Positions 5,709 through 5,722 of a stretch of 5,722 nt of DNA are shown piece after piece; the first letter of the stretch is position 1; each line of letters starts with the position of its first letter. The position numbers and the translations under genes are program-made. The DNA is from JAVKFF01 sp040226215 (GTDB taxonomy: Bacteria > Pseudomonadota > Alphaproteobacteria > DSM-16000 > Inquilinaceae), in the NCBI GenBank assembly GCA_040226215.1, contig JAVKFF010000082.1, positions 1 through 5,722 of the forward strand. Direction: 5' to 3'. The notes below the pieces were generated by a model that worked only from the letters and a program-made list of their open reading frames with translations, made no database searches and was not told the origin of the DNA.

Positions 5709-5722
5709 GGCGGCCAACGAGT

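Noticed and set aside
1..5722. CRISPR arrays, tRNA/rRNA genes, insertion sequences or phage features
   Set aside because: I saw no regularly spaced repeats, cloverleaf-like sequence, transposase motifs or terminal inverted repeats.

Overview
This is a GC-rich (roughly 70% G+C) bacterial window with very high third-position GC in its genes. Gene content and protein style fit an alphaproteobacterium, perhaps from the Rhodospirillales or relatives. That placement is an inference from composition, the tamA-tamB pair and the protein signatures. There is no rRNA or other marker gene to settle it.

The left part (1-2425) is on the minus strand. It holds the outer-membrane translocation and assembly module: tamA (Omp85-family barrel, complete) followed directly by the N-terminal part of tamB, which runs off the left edge. 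The two genes touch as TGATG (one shared base), so tamB is probably translated by coupling to tamA.

The centre and right hold a divergent polyamine-catabolism pair. On the minus strand (2484-3866) is a glutamine-synthetase-family enzyme of the gamma-glutamylpolyamine synthetase (PuuA) type. The two carboxylates that bind ammonium in true glutamine synthetase are replaced, which supports a polyamine rather than ammonia as acceptor. On the plus strand (4159-5538) is a class III PLP aminotransferase that closely resembles SpuC, putrescine:pyruvate aminotransferase. The pair would give two entry points for putrescine: gamma-glutamylation and direct transamination. The later enzymes (oxidase, aldehyde dehydrogenase, gamma-glutamyl-GABA hydrolase, transporter) are not in the window.

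The most interesting stretch is the 292-bp divergent intergenic region (3867-4158). It contains candidate back-to-back promoters whose -35 boxes overlap at 3920-3926. It also contains a 24-codon ORF (3959-4033) that starts only a few bases after the predicted plus-strand transcription start and has coding-like base periodicity (22 of 23 codons after the ATG end in G or C). Beyond it lies a very GC-rich block able to form three mutually exclusive hairpins, the first arm overlapping the small ORF's stop codon. This layout resembles leader-peptide attenuation upstream of spuC. It is a hypothesis, because GC-rich DNA gives chance stems easily and no clean U-tract follows.

The right edge (5539-5722) has no convincing gene or terminator, only a weak promoter-like sequence pointing to a gene beyond the window.
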